Positions 43,341 through 52,555 are shown, counted from the first letter of the stretch. The stretch: 64,000 bases of DNA from Flavobacterium sp. AG291 (GCF_003350375.1 NZ_QQAR01000006.1:62001-126000), one strand, 5' to 3'. Notes: generated by a model from the sequence alone, not told the origin. Numbers and translations: made by a program.

Positions 43341-43930
43341 ACATCTCCGCCTTCGGACAGAGAATTTTTAAATATTTGTATGGCATTATAATCTTCAATA
43401 CCAAGAATATCGATCAGGTTAAGGAAATGAAGTTTGCCTTCATTATGATAATATACAAGCTGCGGGCGTATGTCCTGCATTTGTCCCCTATGGTTTAATT
43501 CAAAATATTTGATGATTTCACTACCATCTGTAAAATTCAGAAGAACGCTTATGTCCTTCCCATTTGGCCAGCTTTCTTTATCTGTAGAAAAGCTTTCTGC
43601 TTTCCTTAAATAGTTTCCATGATCACTAAATTGAAGTTTACTGATTAAAGAAAGATTATATTTATGTTCATTTATGGCTATGCTATCTTTTTCGAAGGTA
43701 ATTATACCTTCAAGTATTCTTTTAGGCTTTTTTATAAAAAATGATATTACTTTAAGTATAATACCCAACAGAAATATTGACCAGCAAATTACCCTTAGGG
43801 TTTTATTGTCTGTAATATAGCCTATAGTGTAAGCAATTATAGCTACCATCCAAAAAACACCTACAAAATGATTTACAGAAAGTTTTCTCAAATCTACTTT
43901 AGGAGGCGTAAAAACCTTAAACGTATTCAT
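43328..43930 (-). CDS. Hypothetical membrane protein (200 aa)
   Basis: Not recognised. 200 residues with two hydrophobic helices near the N-terminus (FVGVFWMVAIIAYTIGYI and VICWSIFLLGIILKVISFFI), then a KKPKR basic turn and a cytoplasmic domain of about 125 residues with beta character (IITFEKDSIAINEHKYNLSLISKLQF). The arrangement resembles bacterial PH-like or membrane-signal proteins, but no motif proves it. Its start overlaps the stop of the DEAD-box-like gene by one base. Confidence 0.7.
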   Translation of the reverse strand: MNTFKVFTPPKVDLRKLSVNHFVGVFWMVAIIAYTIGYITDNKTLRVICWSIFLLGIILKVISFFIKKPKRILEGIITFEKDSIAINEHKYNLSLISKLQFSDHGNYLRKAESFSTDKESWPNGKDISVLLNFTDGSEIIKYFELNHRGQMQDIRPQLVYYHNEGKLHFLNLIDILGIEDYNAIQIFKNSLSEGGDVKSY

Positions 43931-44595
43931 TACTCCTGAATATTGTCATCTTCCTCCTCATCGTCGTAATCCTCATCCTCTTGATCATCAAATTCAAAGA
44001 ATAACGGCTCTACCATTATTTTATCAGCCAGTATCTCAACACGATCGGTAATTACATCGGTAAAGAACAGTCGTTGCGTTTTAGTAATACTGTTTGATAT
44101 ACGCGCTATTTTTGGCTCCATCCTTACTTTAAGCAGGTCTTCGGCATCGTCAACAATGAACATTTTTAGCCTGTTTACATCAAATCCTGCTGTGGAGAAC
44201 ATCTCATTAAGCCTTACCGGCGTACCGATAAGCACATCGATACCAAGTGAAATCTGGTTTTTATCATAGTCAATATCACCCTGCTCGTATACACCATACA
44301 CACGCAGGTTATTGTAATTACCATACTTTTTAAAAAGCTCCATCATTTCCAGCACTTTAGCTTTATCCTGAACCATGATCAATGCTCGCGGCGACTCCTC
44401 AAATGGCTTATCAAGACGTTGAATCACATTGATAACAATAGTTGTAGTCTTACCAAGTGTCGAATCTGCCAGAAATACACAGTCAACACCACTTTTAATG
44501 GTACTCCATGTTTCTTTTTGCAATTCGGTAGGTTCTGTAAGTCCCGCTTCTTCAAGGGCACGGGCAAGCTTTTCGTTTATTTTTTTTAAATGCAT
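43930..44595 (-). CDS. Single-lobe, degenerate DEAD-box-like protein
   Basis: 221 residues from ATG at 44595, only the N-terminal RecA lobe. The Q motif (EPTELQKETW) is present. Motif I reads ADSTLGKTTT at 43-52, so the usual A-x-T-G-x-G-K-T has Thr for the first Gly, and motif II reads VDDAED rather than VDEAD. The helicase C-terminal lobe is missing and the tail is very acidic (DDQEDEDYDDEEEDD). ATP binding may persist, but unwinding is unlikely. Flavobacteria often have this short form. It precedes the membrane protein in a coupled pair. Confidence 0.82.
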   Translation of the reverse strand: MHLKKINEKLARALEEAGLTEPTELQKETWSTIKSGVDCVFLADSTLGKTTTIVINVIQRLDKPFEESPRALIMVQDKAKVLEMMELFKKYGNYNNLRVYGVYEQGDIDYDKNQISLGIDVLIGTPVRLNEMFSTAGFDVNRLKMFIVDDAEDLLKVRMEPKIARISNSITKTQRLFFTDVITDRVEILADKIMVEPLFFEFDDQEDEDYDDEEEDDNIQE

Positions 44596-44717
44596 TTTTT
44601 TGCTATTACACAGAGATTCTCTAAGAAGCACAAAGATTCACAGAGAATTACTACTTTGTGCGCTCTTAAATTCTGTATTGTTGAAAGAGACCACAAAGTA
44701 ACGAAAAGAAAAATAAA

Positions 44718-44743
44718 AAACCTCAGAGAATCTCTGAGGTTTC
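44718..44743 (-). terminator. Hairpin terminator of the sigma-54 activator gene
   Basis: AAACCTCAGAGA / TCTCTGAGGTTT stem, 3' of the gene at 44781-45944. Confidence 0.8.
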
Positions 44744-44750
44744 TTTATGT

Positions 44751-44768
44751 TCCCGATAGCTATCGGGA
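44751..44768. repeat. Palindrome TCCCGATAGCTATCGGGA
   Basis: A perfect 18-bp palindrome between the terminator and the sigma-54 activator. CCCGATAGCTATCGGG-type palindromes are common in Bacteroidetes genomes. Possibly a repeat seed or regulator site. Confidence 0.65.
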
Positions 44769-44780
44769 CAGTGATAAATT

Positions 44781-45944
44781 TTATTTACTTGCAAAAAGCT
44801 TTACATCGGTCTCGCTTATTTCGGCGCCTCCTAATATTATAAGGCGCTCTACTACATTGCGTAGCTCACGGATATTACCCGTCCAGTCATATTCCTGCAA
44901 TAGTTTAATGGCTTCTGCCGAAAACTTCTTGGTAGCCGAGCCCTGCTCTGAAGCTATCTTCTCCGCAAAGTGGTTTACAAGTGTTGGTATATCATCCCTT
45001 CTGTCGTTCAGCGCAGGTACTTTTACAAGAATAACTGCCAAACGGTGGTATAAATCCTCACGGAAACGCCCTTCGGCTATTTCCTTTTTCAGGTCTTTAT
45101 TCGTTGCTGCAACAACGCGAACATCTACTTTAATATCTTTTTCGGCTCCTACTCTCTGAATCATGTTCTCCTGAAGTGCACGAAGTACTTTTGCCTGAGC
45201 GGGCATACTCATATCCCCTATCTCATCAAGGAAAATAGTTCCTTTATCGGCAGCTTCAAACTTACCGGCACGATCTTTCACCGCACTGGTAAAAGCACCT
45301 TTTACGTGACCGAACAATTCACTTTCTATCAGTTCCGATGGTATCGCAGCACAGTTCACCTCAATAAAAGGCGCAGCAGCGCGCTCGCTCTTTTCGTGAA
45401 GCCAGTGTGCCACAAGTTCCTTACCGGTTCCGTTAGGGCCGGTAATCAATACGCGGGCATCAGTAGGCGCTACTTTTTCTATAATTTCTTTTATGTGATT
45501 GATAGGCTCACTGTCACCTACCATCTCATAACTCTTGCTGACTTTCTTTTTCAGCATCTTGTTCTCAACCACCAGTACTTTTCTGTCCAACGCATTGCGA
45601 ACAGTATTTAGCAAACGGTTCAGATCCGGTGGTTTTGATATGTAATCAAATGCCCCAAGACGCATTGTATTGATGGCTGTTTCCAGATCGCCATGACCCG
45701 AAATCATCACAAACGGAATTTCCGGTTTTATCTTCTTTACCGCTTCCAGTACCTCAACACCATCCATTTTTGGCATCTTAATATCACAAAGCACCAGGTC
45801 GTAATCCTCGTTCTTTATTTTTTCAAGCCCTGCAAGGCCGTCTTCGGCCTCTTCAACTTTATAGGTATCGCTTTCCTCCGAAAGTATCTTTCCCAATACC
45901 CTGCGGATTGCAGCCTCGTCTTCTATTATTAATATTTTGGACAT
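44781..45944 (-). CDS. Sigma-54-dependent response regulator lacking the DNA-binding domain
   Basis: 387 residues. A receiver domain with phospho-accepting Asp54 (DLVLCDIKMPKMDG) is followed by an AAA+ domain (about 140-370): Walker A GPNGTGKE, the sigma-54 contact loop as GAFTSA instead of GAFTGA, Walker B GTIFLDEIGDM, and the R-finger region FREDLYHRLA. It ends at NVVERLIILGGAEISETDVKLFASK with no Fis-type helix-turn-helix. Flavobacterial homologues appear to have this length too. No histidine kinase adjoins. Confidence 0.92.
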   Translation of the reverse strand: MSKILIIEDEAAIRRVLGKILSEESDTYKVEEAEDGLAGLEKIKNEDYDLVLCDIKMPKMDGVEVLEAVKKIKPEIPFVMISGHGDLETAINTMRLGAFDYISKPPDLNRLLNTVRNALDRKVLVVENKMLKKKVSKSYEMVGDSEPINHIKEIIEKVAPTDARVLITGPNGTGKELVAHWLHEKSERAAAPFIEVNCAAIPSELIESELFGHVKGAFTSAVKDRAGKFEAADKGTIFLDEIGDMSMPAQAKVLRALQENMIQRVGAEKDIKVDVRVVAATNKDLKKEIAEGRFREDLYHRLAVILVKVPALNDRRDDIPTLVNHFAEKIASEQGSATKKFSAEAIKLLQEYDWTGNIRELRNVVERLIILGGAEISETDVKLFASK

Positions 45945-46050
45945 TCTTTTCTAGATTGTTAGATTCATGGATTCTTTGAGTGTTCGCTAAATATATTAAT
46001 CTTATAAAGCTTACTATTTATGATTAACAAAATCCATGCTATTTTTTAAC

Positions 46051-46080
46051 GTACTGCATACTGCGACTGAAAACTGCATA
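46051..46080. repeat. CAGT/ACTG intergenic repeat, copy 6
   Basis: GTACTGCATACTGCGACTGAAAACTGCATACT-type modules immediately 3' of the ABC-2 permease stop codon. Related in composition to copies 1-5. Confidence 0.6.
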
Positions 46081-47373
46081 CTAGTACTTAAGCCATTTGA
46101 ATATTTCCTTATACGTTGGTTTCTTACCATACATAAGAATACCGATTCGGTAAATCTTAGCTGCAAACCATACTACAAGGAAGAATGTAGCGAATAACAA
46201 TACTACCGAAACTATAATTTGCCATACCGGTACACCAAACGGTATACGCATCATCATTACGATAGGCGATGTAAGCGGTATCATTGAGAATACTGTTGCT
46301 ACTGTACCGTGCGGATCATTGATTACCGTAAAGAACCCTACATACACTCCCAGCATAAGAGGAAGGATAATAGGCAATAAGAATTGCTGTGAATCGGTTT
46401 CGCTGTCTACTGCTGCACCTATCGATGCATAAATTGAGCTGTATAAAAAGAAACCTCCAATAAAAAACACAAGGAATGAGATTAGCATAGTAGCCCACGG
46501 CAAGGATAAAACTTCCGGAATGTAAATCATCCAGTTTGATATATTTTCTGAAGCTTCCTTCAACTGCGCTCCGGCACCTACTTCGGTTAAATTAATTCCT
46601 AAAAAATTAGCTGCAATAAGCATTAGACCCGATCCAAGAACAGTCCATATAAGGAATTGCAAAATTCCCGCCATAGACGTCCCGATAATTTTACCCATCA
46701 TCAATTTAAATGGCTTAACCGATGAAATAATGATTTCGATGATACGATTAGTCTTTTCTTCGATTACGCTGCGCATAACCATGTTTCCGTAAATGATGAT
46801 GAACATCATGATGAGATAACCAAAAGCAAAACCAATACCTATCTTAATTTCATTAAACCATTTCAGGCTTTCCTCCCCTGAGAATTTGCTCAAATGAATT
46901 TCAGATTCAGCTTTTGCCTTACCTATCTCGTCATAATTAATATTTTTCTGTTCAAGGTTATACCTGAAAAGCTTATCGTTTATAACATCCTGCACGCCAT
47001 CAATAAAATCCATTGATGGGCTTTCGTCAGAGATATATTCTACTTTCTTCTCCAATTCGAGAGGCGTGGCAACCTTTGGTACATATATAAGACCCTCATA
47101 ACTTTTAGCAGCTTTTTCTTTGGCTACTGCCAATGGCATCTCCGATAAGTTTACATATTCTATTTTCTTAGTGTCTTTAAAATCCGGCTCCAGCATTCCT
47201 GATTCGTCATGGATCGCAATTTTTATTACTTCATCATCATTTACACTGGCAAGATAACCCACCAGCATCGCCATAGCTGTAAACAATAACGGACTCAAAA
47301 AAGTCATCACGATGAAAGATTTGTTGCGCACCTTGGCTACAAACTCTCTTTTTACAATTAAGGATAGGCTCAT
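46081..47373 (-). CDS. ABC-2 type transporter permease (NatB-like)
   Basis: 430 residues. One N-terminal hydrophobic helix (FIVMTFLSPLLFTAMAMLVGYLAS), a large periplasmic loop of about 130 residues, then five or six helices in the C-terminal half (FGYLIMMFIIIYGNMVM, LPIILPLMLGVYVGFF, IIVSVVLLFATFFLVVWFAAKIY), the layout of NatB-type exporters. It follows the ATPase gene by 2 nt and is coupled to it. The substrate is not known; NatB homologues export sodium or other small solutes. Confidence 0.9.
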   Translation of the reverse strand: MSLSLIVKREFVAKVRNKSFIVMTFLSPLLFTAMAMLVGYLASVNDDEVIKIAIHDESGMLEPDFKDTKKIEYVNLSEMPLAVAKEKAAKSYEGLIYVPKVATPLELEKKVEYISDESPSMDFIDGVQDVINDKLFRYNLEQKNINYDEIGKAKAESEIHLSKFSGEESLKWFNEIKIGIGFAFGYLIMMFIIIYGNMVMRSVIEEKTNRIIEIIISSVKPFKLMMGKIIGTSMAGILQFLIWTVLGSGLMLIAANFLGINLTEVGAGAQLKEASENISNWMIYIPEVLSLPWATMLISFLVFFIGGFFLYSSIYASIGAAVDSETDSQQFLLPIILPLMLGVYVGFFTVINDPHGTVATVFSMIPLTSPIVMMMRIPFGVPVWQIIVSVVLLFATFFLVVWFAAKIYRIGILMYGKKPTYKEIFKWLKY

Positions 47374-47375
47374 AA

Positions 47376-48302
47376 TTATCGTTTGCTTACAGTTTGAATA
47401 AATATATCGTTTACGCTTGGTATCTTCTCAACAAAGTAAGTTACATCGCCCTTTTGTACAAGGTCACTTAACAGCTGTCTCGAAGTAACACCTTCCGGCA
47501 GGGTAATCTGAAGCTTAAGTTCATCATCAAGGGTTTTAAAACTTGCCGGAGCCACCTGGTACTTTTGGCTAAGTTCTCCCGTGACCTGATGGTTATTCCC
47601 TGACAGTATACCTACTTCAAAGGTATTGGTACGGTATTGCTTCTTAACATCATTAAGTTCGCCTTCGATAAGTTTGTTAGATTTATGGATAAGTGCAATA
47701 TGGTCACACATTTCCTCTACGCTTTCCATCCTGTGGGTAGAGAAAATAATTGTAGTTCCTTTATCACGAAGCGCAAGTATTTCATCTTTTATAAGATTGG
47801 CATTTACAGGGTCAAAACCACTGAAAGGCTCATCAAAAATAAGCAGTTTGGGTTGGTGTAGTACCGTTACCACAAATTGTATTTTTTGCGCCATCCCTTT
47901 CGACAACTCCTGGATCTTTTTATCCCACCATCCTTTTATCTCAAGGCGGTCAAACCAATACTCCAGCTGATCTTTAGCCTGCTTCTTGGTAAGCCCTTTA
48001 AGCTGGGCAAGATACAATGCCTGCTCGCCTACTTTCATGGTTTTATACAATCCTCGCTCTTCGGGCATATAGCCAATATTGGCAATATGACTTGGATTGA
48101 GCTTTTCACCATCAAGGTAAACTTCACCGCTGTCGGGCATTGTAATTTGGTTAATAATTCGGATAAGGGAAGTCTTTCCTGCTCCGTTAGGACCTAAAAG
48201 TCCATATATACTGCCTCTCGGCACCTGTAGTGAAACGCTGTTAAGGGCAGTATAATTGCCATATTGCTTAACAACATTCTTTACTTCAAGAATTGGTTCC
48301 AT
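47376..48302 (-). CDS. ABC transporter ATP-binding protein (NatA-like)
   Basis: 308 residues. Walker A LLGPNGAGKTSLIRII, signature LSKGMAQKIQFV, Walker B KLLIFDEPFSGFDPVN and His in STHRMESVEEM are all intact, so it is an active motor. The C-terminal about 90 residues (after NVTHEF-like region) are a DUF4162-like extension common in NatA-type subunits. It forms an operon with the permease. A terminator separates it from dnaJ. Confidence 0.93.
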   Translation of the reverse strand: MEPILEVKNVVKQYGNYTALNSVSLQVPRGSIYGLLGPNGAGKTSLIRIINQITMPDSGEVYLDGEKLNPSHIANIGYMPEERGLYKTMKVGEQALYLAQLKGLTKKQAKDQLEYWFDRLEIKGWWDKKIQELSKGMAQKIQFVVTVLHQPKLLIFDEPFSGFDPVNANLIKDEILALRDKGTTIIFSTHRMESVEEMCDHIALIHKSNKLIEGELNDVKKQYRTNTFEVGILSGNNHQVTGELSQKYQVAPASFKTLDDELKLQITLPEGVTSRQLLSDLVQKGDVTYFVEKIPSVNDIFIQTVSKR

Positions 48303-48380
48303 TCAAATTTGATTGAGAATGTAAAAATAAAGAATAATGACGGATAATTAGCAGGTATTAAAACCTCGTAAATAAAAAAA

Positions 48381-48406
48381 CCCACCTTTATTTGCATAAA
48401 GATGGG
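48381..48406 (-). terminator. Hairpin terminator of the grpE-dnaJ operon
   Basis: CCCACCTTTAT pairs with ATAAAGATGGG, flanked by A/T runs, 3' of dnaJ. Confidence 0.8.
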
Positions 48407-48476
48407 AAAAATTGCTATGAAAAAGAAAAATTCACTATTTACATAGTGAATTTCAAATATATAATTTTTTCTTAAA

Positions 48477-49592
48477 TTATGAAAACATATCCTTAACTTT
48501 TTCAAAAAAAGATTTATCCGACTTTTCAGGGTGCGGAATAAAGTTTTCATCCGTAAGTGATTTCTCGAAAAACTGACGTTGTTCTTTTGTCAAAGTCTTT
48601 GGTGTCCAAACATTTACATGCACTAACAAATCACCACTACCGTAAGAATTAAGACTCGGAATACCTTTACCTTTCAGTCGCAATATTTTACCTGACTGTA
48701 TACCCTCTTCAAGTTTTATCCTAACTTTTCCATTTACAGCCTCGATATCTTTAGATGTTCCAAGTGCAGCTTCGGCAAAGCTTATATATAAATCATAGTG
48801 AAGATTCTCACCTTCACGTTTAAGTGTTTCGTGCTCAACTTCTTCTATTGCAACGATCAAATCACCCGGAATGCTGTTATTACCCGGTGCATCATTACCT
48901 TTTCCTGCAACTTTTAGCTGCATACCGTCTACTACACCTGCAGGTATTTTGATTGATACTGTTTCATCCTCCATTATCATACCCTGAGCATCGGCATTGT
49001 TAGGCTTAGATTCTATGATCTGCCCCGTACCTCCACAGGTATGACAGGTTGCAGCGGTTTGCATCCTTCCAAGTATCGTGTTGGTTACCTTCATTACCTG
49101 ACCGGCACCATTACACGTAGGACACGTTTTAAAGCTAACGCCTTTAGCCTGTACCTTACGTTTTACTTTTACTTTTTTCTCGACACCGTTAGCAATTTCG
49201 TCAAGAGTAAGCTTTACCTTAATACGCAGGTTACTTCCTTTCATCCTGCGCTGGCCGCCTCCGCCTCCGAAACCACCAAAGCCGCCACCAAATGCGCCTC
49301 CGAAAATATCTCCAAACTGACTGAAGATATCGTCCATGTTCATACCACCGCCGTTAAAACCGCCTGTACCGTCAAACGCCGCTGATCCATACTGGTCATA
49401 ACGCGCTTTCTTATCCGGATCACTTAATATTTCATAAGCTTCGGCAGCAGCCTTAAATTTCTCTTCAGCTTCTTTATTACCCGGGTTTTTGTCAGGGTGG
49501 TACTCAATAGCCTTCTTACGGTATGCCTTTTTAATCTGGTCCGCAGTAGCGCTTTTATCAATGCCTAATATTTCGTAAAAATCTTTCTTCAT
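48477..49592 (-). CDS. dnaJ: Molecular chaperone DnaJ
   Basis: 371 residues. J-domain with HPD in YHPDKNPGN, a Gly/Phe-rich linker ([15 protein letters not shown]), then the substrate-binding domains. The zinc domain is reduced: [10 protein letters not shown] and [10 protein letters not shown] give two CxxCxGxG repeats, not the four of E. coli DnaJ, so one zinc site at most. Such short forms are frequent in Bacteroidetes. It activates DnaK. Co-transcribed with grpE. Confidence 0.95.
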   Translation of the reverse strand: MKKDFYEILGIDKSATADQIKKAYRKKAIEYHPDKNPGNKEAEEKFKAAAEAYEILSDPDKKARYDQYGSAAFDGTGGFNGGGMNMDDIFSQFGDIFGGAFGGGFGGFGGGGGQRRMKGSNLRIKVKLTLDEIANGVEKKVKVKRKVQAKGVSFKTCPTCNGAGQVMKVTNTILGRMQTAATCHTCGGTGQIIESKPNNADAQGMIMEDETVSIKIPAGVVDGMQLKVAGKGNDAPGNNSIPGDLIVAIEEVEHETLKREGENLHYDLYISFAEAALGTSKDIEAVNGKVRIKLEEGIQSGKILRLKGKGIPSLNSYGSGDLLVHVNVWTPKTLTKEQRQFFEKSLTDENFIPHPEKSDKSFFEKVKDMFS

Positions 49593-49618
49593 CTTACTGT
49601 AATGCTAACAGTTTTAAA

Positions 49619-50203
49619 TTAGTTACCAATAACAACTTTAGGGAAACGGATAATTTTATCTCCCAGTTTGTATCCTTTTTCAATCACGTCTACAATCTTG
49701 CCTTTAAGATCATCCGACGGTGCAGGGATTTGAGTGATAGCTTCCGCAAAATCAGCGTCAAATGCATCTCCTGCTTTAATTTCAACCTGCTCAAGTCCTT
49801 TAGAAACAAGTGTATCTTTAAGCTTATTATGTATAAGTTCTACTCCTTTAAGCAAAACTTCATCTTCAGATTTTGATATCTGAACCATAGCCCTGTCAAA
49901 ATCATCAAGAACCGGAAGCATAGCCTGCAGCACTTCCTGATTAGCTGTTTTAAACAAATCTAATCTTTCTTTAGATGTCCTTTTTTTATAGTTTTCAAAT
50001 TCAGCAAACAGTCTTAAAAACTTATCTTTCTCTTTGGCAAGTTCCTCACTCAGCTTTTCTTCGGCTGACAATTCTTCAGCAGATGCCACACCTTCATGTT
50101 GTTCAGTAGCTTGGTTCTCATTTATTACTCCGTCCTGATTTAAGTCTTTCTCTACGTTTTCAGAATTCTCCTGGCTCATATTCTTAAATAATTTCTTAAA
50201 CAT
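49619..50203 (-). CDS. grpE: Nucleotide exchange factor GrpE
   Basis: 194 residues from ATG at 50203. An acidic disordered start (about 1-45), a long coiled coil (AEEKLSEELAKEKDKFLRLFAEFENYKKRTSKERLD), and the beta-wing ending (KGYKLGDKIIRFPKVVIGN) with the GrpE signature. It drives ADP release from DnaK. An in-frame GTG 15 codons upstream overlaps the promoter region and was rejected. Followed 26 nt later by dnaJ. Confidence 0.95.
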   Translation of the reverse strand: MFKKLFKNMSQENSENVEKDLNQDGVINENQATEQHEGVASAEELSAEEKLSEELAKEKDKFLRLFAEFENYKKRTSKERLDLFKTANQEVLQAMLPVLDDFDRAMVQISKSEDEVLLKGVELIHNKLKDTLVSKGLEQVEIKAGDAFDADFAEAITQIPAPSDDLKGKIVDVIEKGYKLGDKIIRFPKVVIGN

Positions 50204-50233
50204 TATTTTGTTTTCGTTCGCTTTAGCGAAACG

Positions 50234-50265
50234 CAAAAGTATTGCCAAAATCTGTAAAATGTCAA
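50234..50265 (-). promoter_or_regulatory. Consensus promoter and 5' hairpin of grpE-dnaJ
   Basis: On the minus strand TTG (complement of 50263-50265), a 21-nt spacer, then TACTTTTG (complement of 50234-50241). Immediately downstream is an imperfect hairpin CGTTTCGCT...AGCGAACG (50215-50233) that would sit at the transcript start. Confidence 0.75.
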
Positions 50266-50326
50266 ATTGTCACGGCTATTTTTATTAATTTTAAAAGATA
50301 GTACAATCCTAGTCTAAACTAAAACC

Positions 50327-51004
50327 ATGAAAAAACAACTTTTTGTGGCAGCAACAGTTATACTTTTTGCCACCTCATGCCGAAAAGAAACCACTTCGGG
50401 CGAAGCAATAATTACCGAAGCCGAATTAACAAAACCCGTGGCACCAGCCTCCCAAAAATATATTGCCGACACTTTGGTTTCCAATATTAACTGGATCGGC
50501 ACAAAGCCTACCGGAAGTCACTCCGGAACAATAAAACTGAAAGATGGAGTATTTTTTATAAAAGAATATGAGCTTGAAAGCGGAAAATTCACAATTGATA
50601 TGAATAGTATTACCGTGACCGATCCGAAAGAAGACAAAAACAGAACAAACCTTGAGAATCATTTAAAAGGACTGGGAGACAAAACTAACGAGGATCATTT
50701 TTTTAATGTAACCAAATACCCTATAGGCACATTTGAAATTACCAATATAGCTAAAGCCAACAATCAAACTTTAATTGAAGGCAATCTCACTATAAAGGAG
50801 ATCACAAAAAACATCATCTTTCCGGCTTTTGTTAGTGTAAATGACTCAACTGTAATTCTAAATAGTGAGAGTTTTAAGATAAACAGAACTTTGTGGAATA
50901 TAAACTATAATTCTAAAAGTGCTATTGAAAATCTTGGCGATCAATACATAGATGACAATATTGAATTAAAAGTTAGTGTAACTGCAAAGAGAAATATCAA
51001 ATAA
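50327..51004 (+). CDS. YceI family lipoprotein
   Basis: 225 residues. A type II signal peptide ends at the Cys in FATSC, then a short linker. The YceI fold follows: LVSNINWIGTKPTGSHSGTIKL, DHFFNVTKYPIGTFEI, and ITKNIIFPAFVSV. Unlike the cytosolic paralogue at 25.0 kb it is anchored at the membrane. Likely binds an amphiphilic isoprenoid. Single-gene unit. Confidence 0.88.
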   Translation: MKKQLFVAATVILFATSCRKETTSGEAIITEAELTKPVAPASQKYIADTLVSNINWIGTKPTGSHSGTIKLKDGVFFIKEYELESGKFTIDMNSITVTDPKEDKNRTNLENHLKGLGDKTNEDHFFNVTKYPIGTFEITNIAKANNQTLIEGNLTIKEITKNIIFPAFVSVNDSTVILNSESFKINRTLWNINYNSKSAIENLGDQYIDDNIELKVSVTAKRNIK

Positions 51005-51034
51005 TAGATATAGTCTCTGCATTTCAGGAATACC

Positions 51035-51943
51035 TTAAGATTTCAATTCAACCTGAAGCGCCTTTTCGAGAGAAAGGTATTTAAACTGATAGCCTTCACT
51101 TATAATTTTTTTTGCGCTGACATTCTGACTGTCAAATAACAATGTATGCATTTCGCCCAAAATAAGTTCCATTACTAATTTTGGCACATTCGGCAGGAAA
51201 AAAGGCTTGTCCATTACTTTAGCTGCAAGCTCCACTAAAGTATGATTTGTAACCGGATGGGGTGCCACAGCGTTATAAATACCTTCGAGCTCGTTGTGCA
51301 GAACATAAGCATAAATACCCGCAAGATCGTCTAAATGAATCCATGACTGCATTTGCTGACCACTACCAAACGCAGCCCCAAAACCATATTTGATAGGAGT
51401 TGCAAGCTCTTTAAGAGCCCCCCCCTTACCTGACAGAACCAAACCTGTACGGATTTTTGCCACTTTTACACCTAGTGTTTCCATTTTATCAGATGCAGTT
51501 TCCCATTGTTGTACTACAGTACTAAGGAAAGAAGTATCAAAAGAAGTATCATCTTCAGAATACACTTTATCAAGACTATTGGGATAAATACCTATTGCAG
51601 ATGCCGAGATAAACTGATGTACACTATTAGGATTATTTTTAAGCAGATTATAAATTGCATTTACAGATGCTACCCTGCTATTTAGTATCTGTTTTTTATA
51701 ACTGTCAGTCCACCGTTTTGCAATAGGCGATCCTGCCAAATTAATTACAGCATCTACATCTTCTATACAATGATTGTCAATTTCACCCGATTCAGGACTC
51801 CAATAAAACCCTTTGTAGTTAGGTTCATCCTGTATCTTATCTTTTGAAGTAGTCAAATAATTAACAGATATACCGTTCTTTAGGAGCAACGATACTAATT
51901 CAGTGCCTACAAGTCCCGTAGCCCCGGTTAATAATACCTTCAT
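51035..51943 (-). CDS. TIGR01777 family oxidoreductase (SDR39U1-like)
   Basis: 302 residues. GATGLVGTELVSLL is the Rossmann Gly motif, INLAGSPIAKRWT and ISASAIGIYPN are the family signatures, and a C-terminal DUF1731-like section ends with LDSQNVSAKKIISEGYQFKYLSLEKAL. Members are NAD(P)-dependent epimerase-like proteins of unknown substrate, often linked to cell division (YfcH). Single gene. Confidence 0.92.
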   Translation of the reverse strand: MKVLLTGATGLVGTELVSLLLKNGISVNYLTTSKDKIQDEPNYKGFYWSPESGEIDNHCIEDVDAVINLAGSPIAKRWTDSYKKQILNSRVASVNAIYNLLKNNPNSVHQFISASAIGIYPNSLDKVYSEDDTSFDTSFLSTVVQQWETASDKMETLGVKVAKIRTGLVLSGKGGALKELATPIKYGFGAAFGSGQQMQSWIHLDDLAGIYAYVLHNELEGIYNAVAPHPVTNHTLVELAAKVMDKPFFLPNVPKLVMELILGEMHTLLFDSQNVSAKKIISEGYQFKYLSLEKALQVELKS

Positions 51944-52020
51944 ATCTGTTTTTTTGGTTAATCAAATATAAAAAGCCGTAGCCGAATACACCCGATTTTA
52001 ACTTATATTTAAGGAAGAAC

Positions 52021-52479
52021 TTATTTAACCTTTATACTCCATTCAAACTCCATGAACGAAACCTGATCTCCTGCTTCATCTTTCCCTAAAGAGGTCATCC
52101 AGAAAGTTTGCCCTTCACCTGTGTCTATGGCTTTACATATAGCATCCTCTATTAAGTTCCCATCATTACAGGTAAAAGTAATTCTGCCACGTGCCTTTTT
52201 AGTAAAGTTGCCTTTATTATTAGCGACCAACATTGAGATTTTCTTTCCACTCTTCTTAATATGATACATAACCAGTGCCCCGGTAGTAAGTTCTGCAGCC
52301 ATAGCCTGCACCGCAAAATACATAGAATTAAAAGGGTTTTGGTTAAACCATCGATGCTTTACCGTAGCTACACATGAAGATGCAGATATAGCTTTTACCC
52401 TTACCCCGCTCCAATAGGCCGAAGGAAGCTTAGCAAACAGGAAAGTATTGAGTTTAGAAGGCGTGAATTCCATTAACAT
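52021..52479 (-). CDS. DUF4442 hotdog-fold protein
   Basis: 152 residues. The N-terminal PSAYWSGVRVKAISASSCVATVKHRWFNQNPFNSMYFAVQAMAAELTTGAL segment is the hotdog helix-and-strand core of DUF4442, a thioesterase-like family. The usual catalytic Asp/Glu of active hotdog thioesterases is not clearly placed, so enzymatic activity is open. Two starts (52479, 52473) two codons apart are possible. Confidence 0.85.
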   Translation of the reverse strand: MLMEFTPSKLNTFLFAKLPSAYWSGVRVKAISASSCVATVKHRWFNQNPFNSMYFAVQAMAAELTTGALVMYHIKKSGKKISMLVANNKGNFTKKARGRITFTCNDGNLIEDAICKAIDTGEGQTFWMTSLGKDEAGDQVSFMEFEWSIKVK

Positions 52480-52555
52480 TTGATTTTCTGCTAAAATACA
52501 GATAATTAACCAAATTTAGAAATGTTAATTTTTTGTTAAAATACAGTACTTTGTA

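Noticed and set aside
44590..45159. 189-aa plus-strand ORF overlapping the sigma-54 activator and upstream gap
   Set aside because: It covers the conserved AAA+ coding region on the opposite strand and a repeat-rich gap; a shadow frame.
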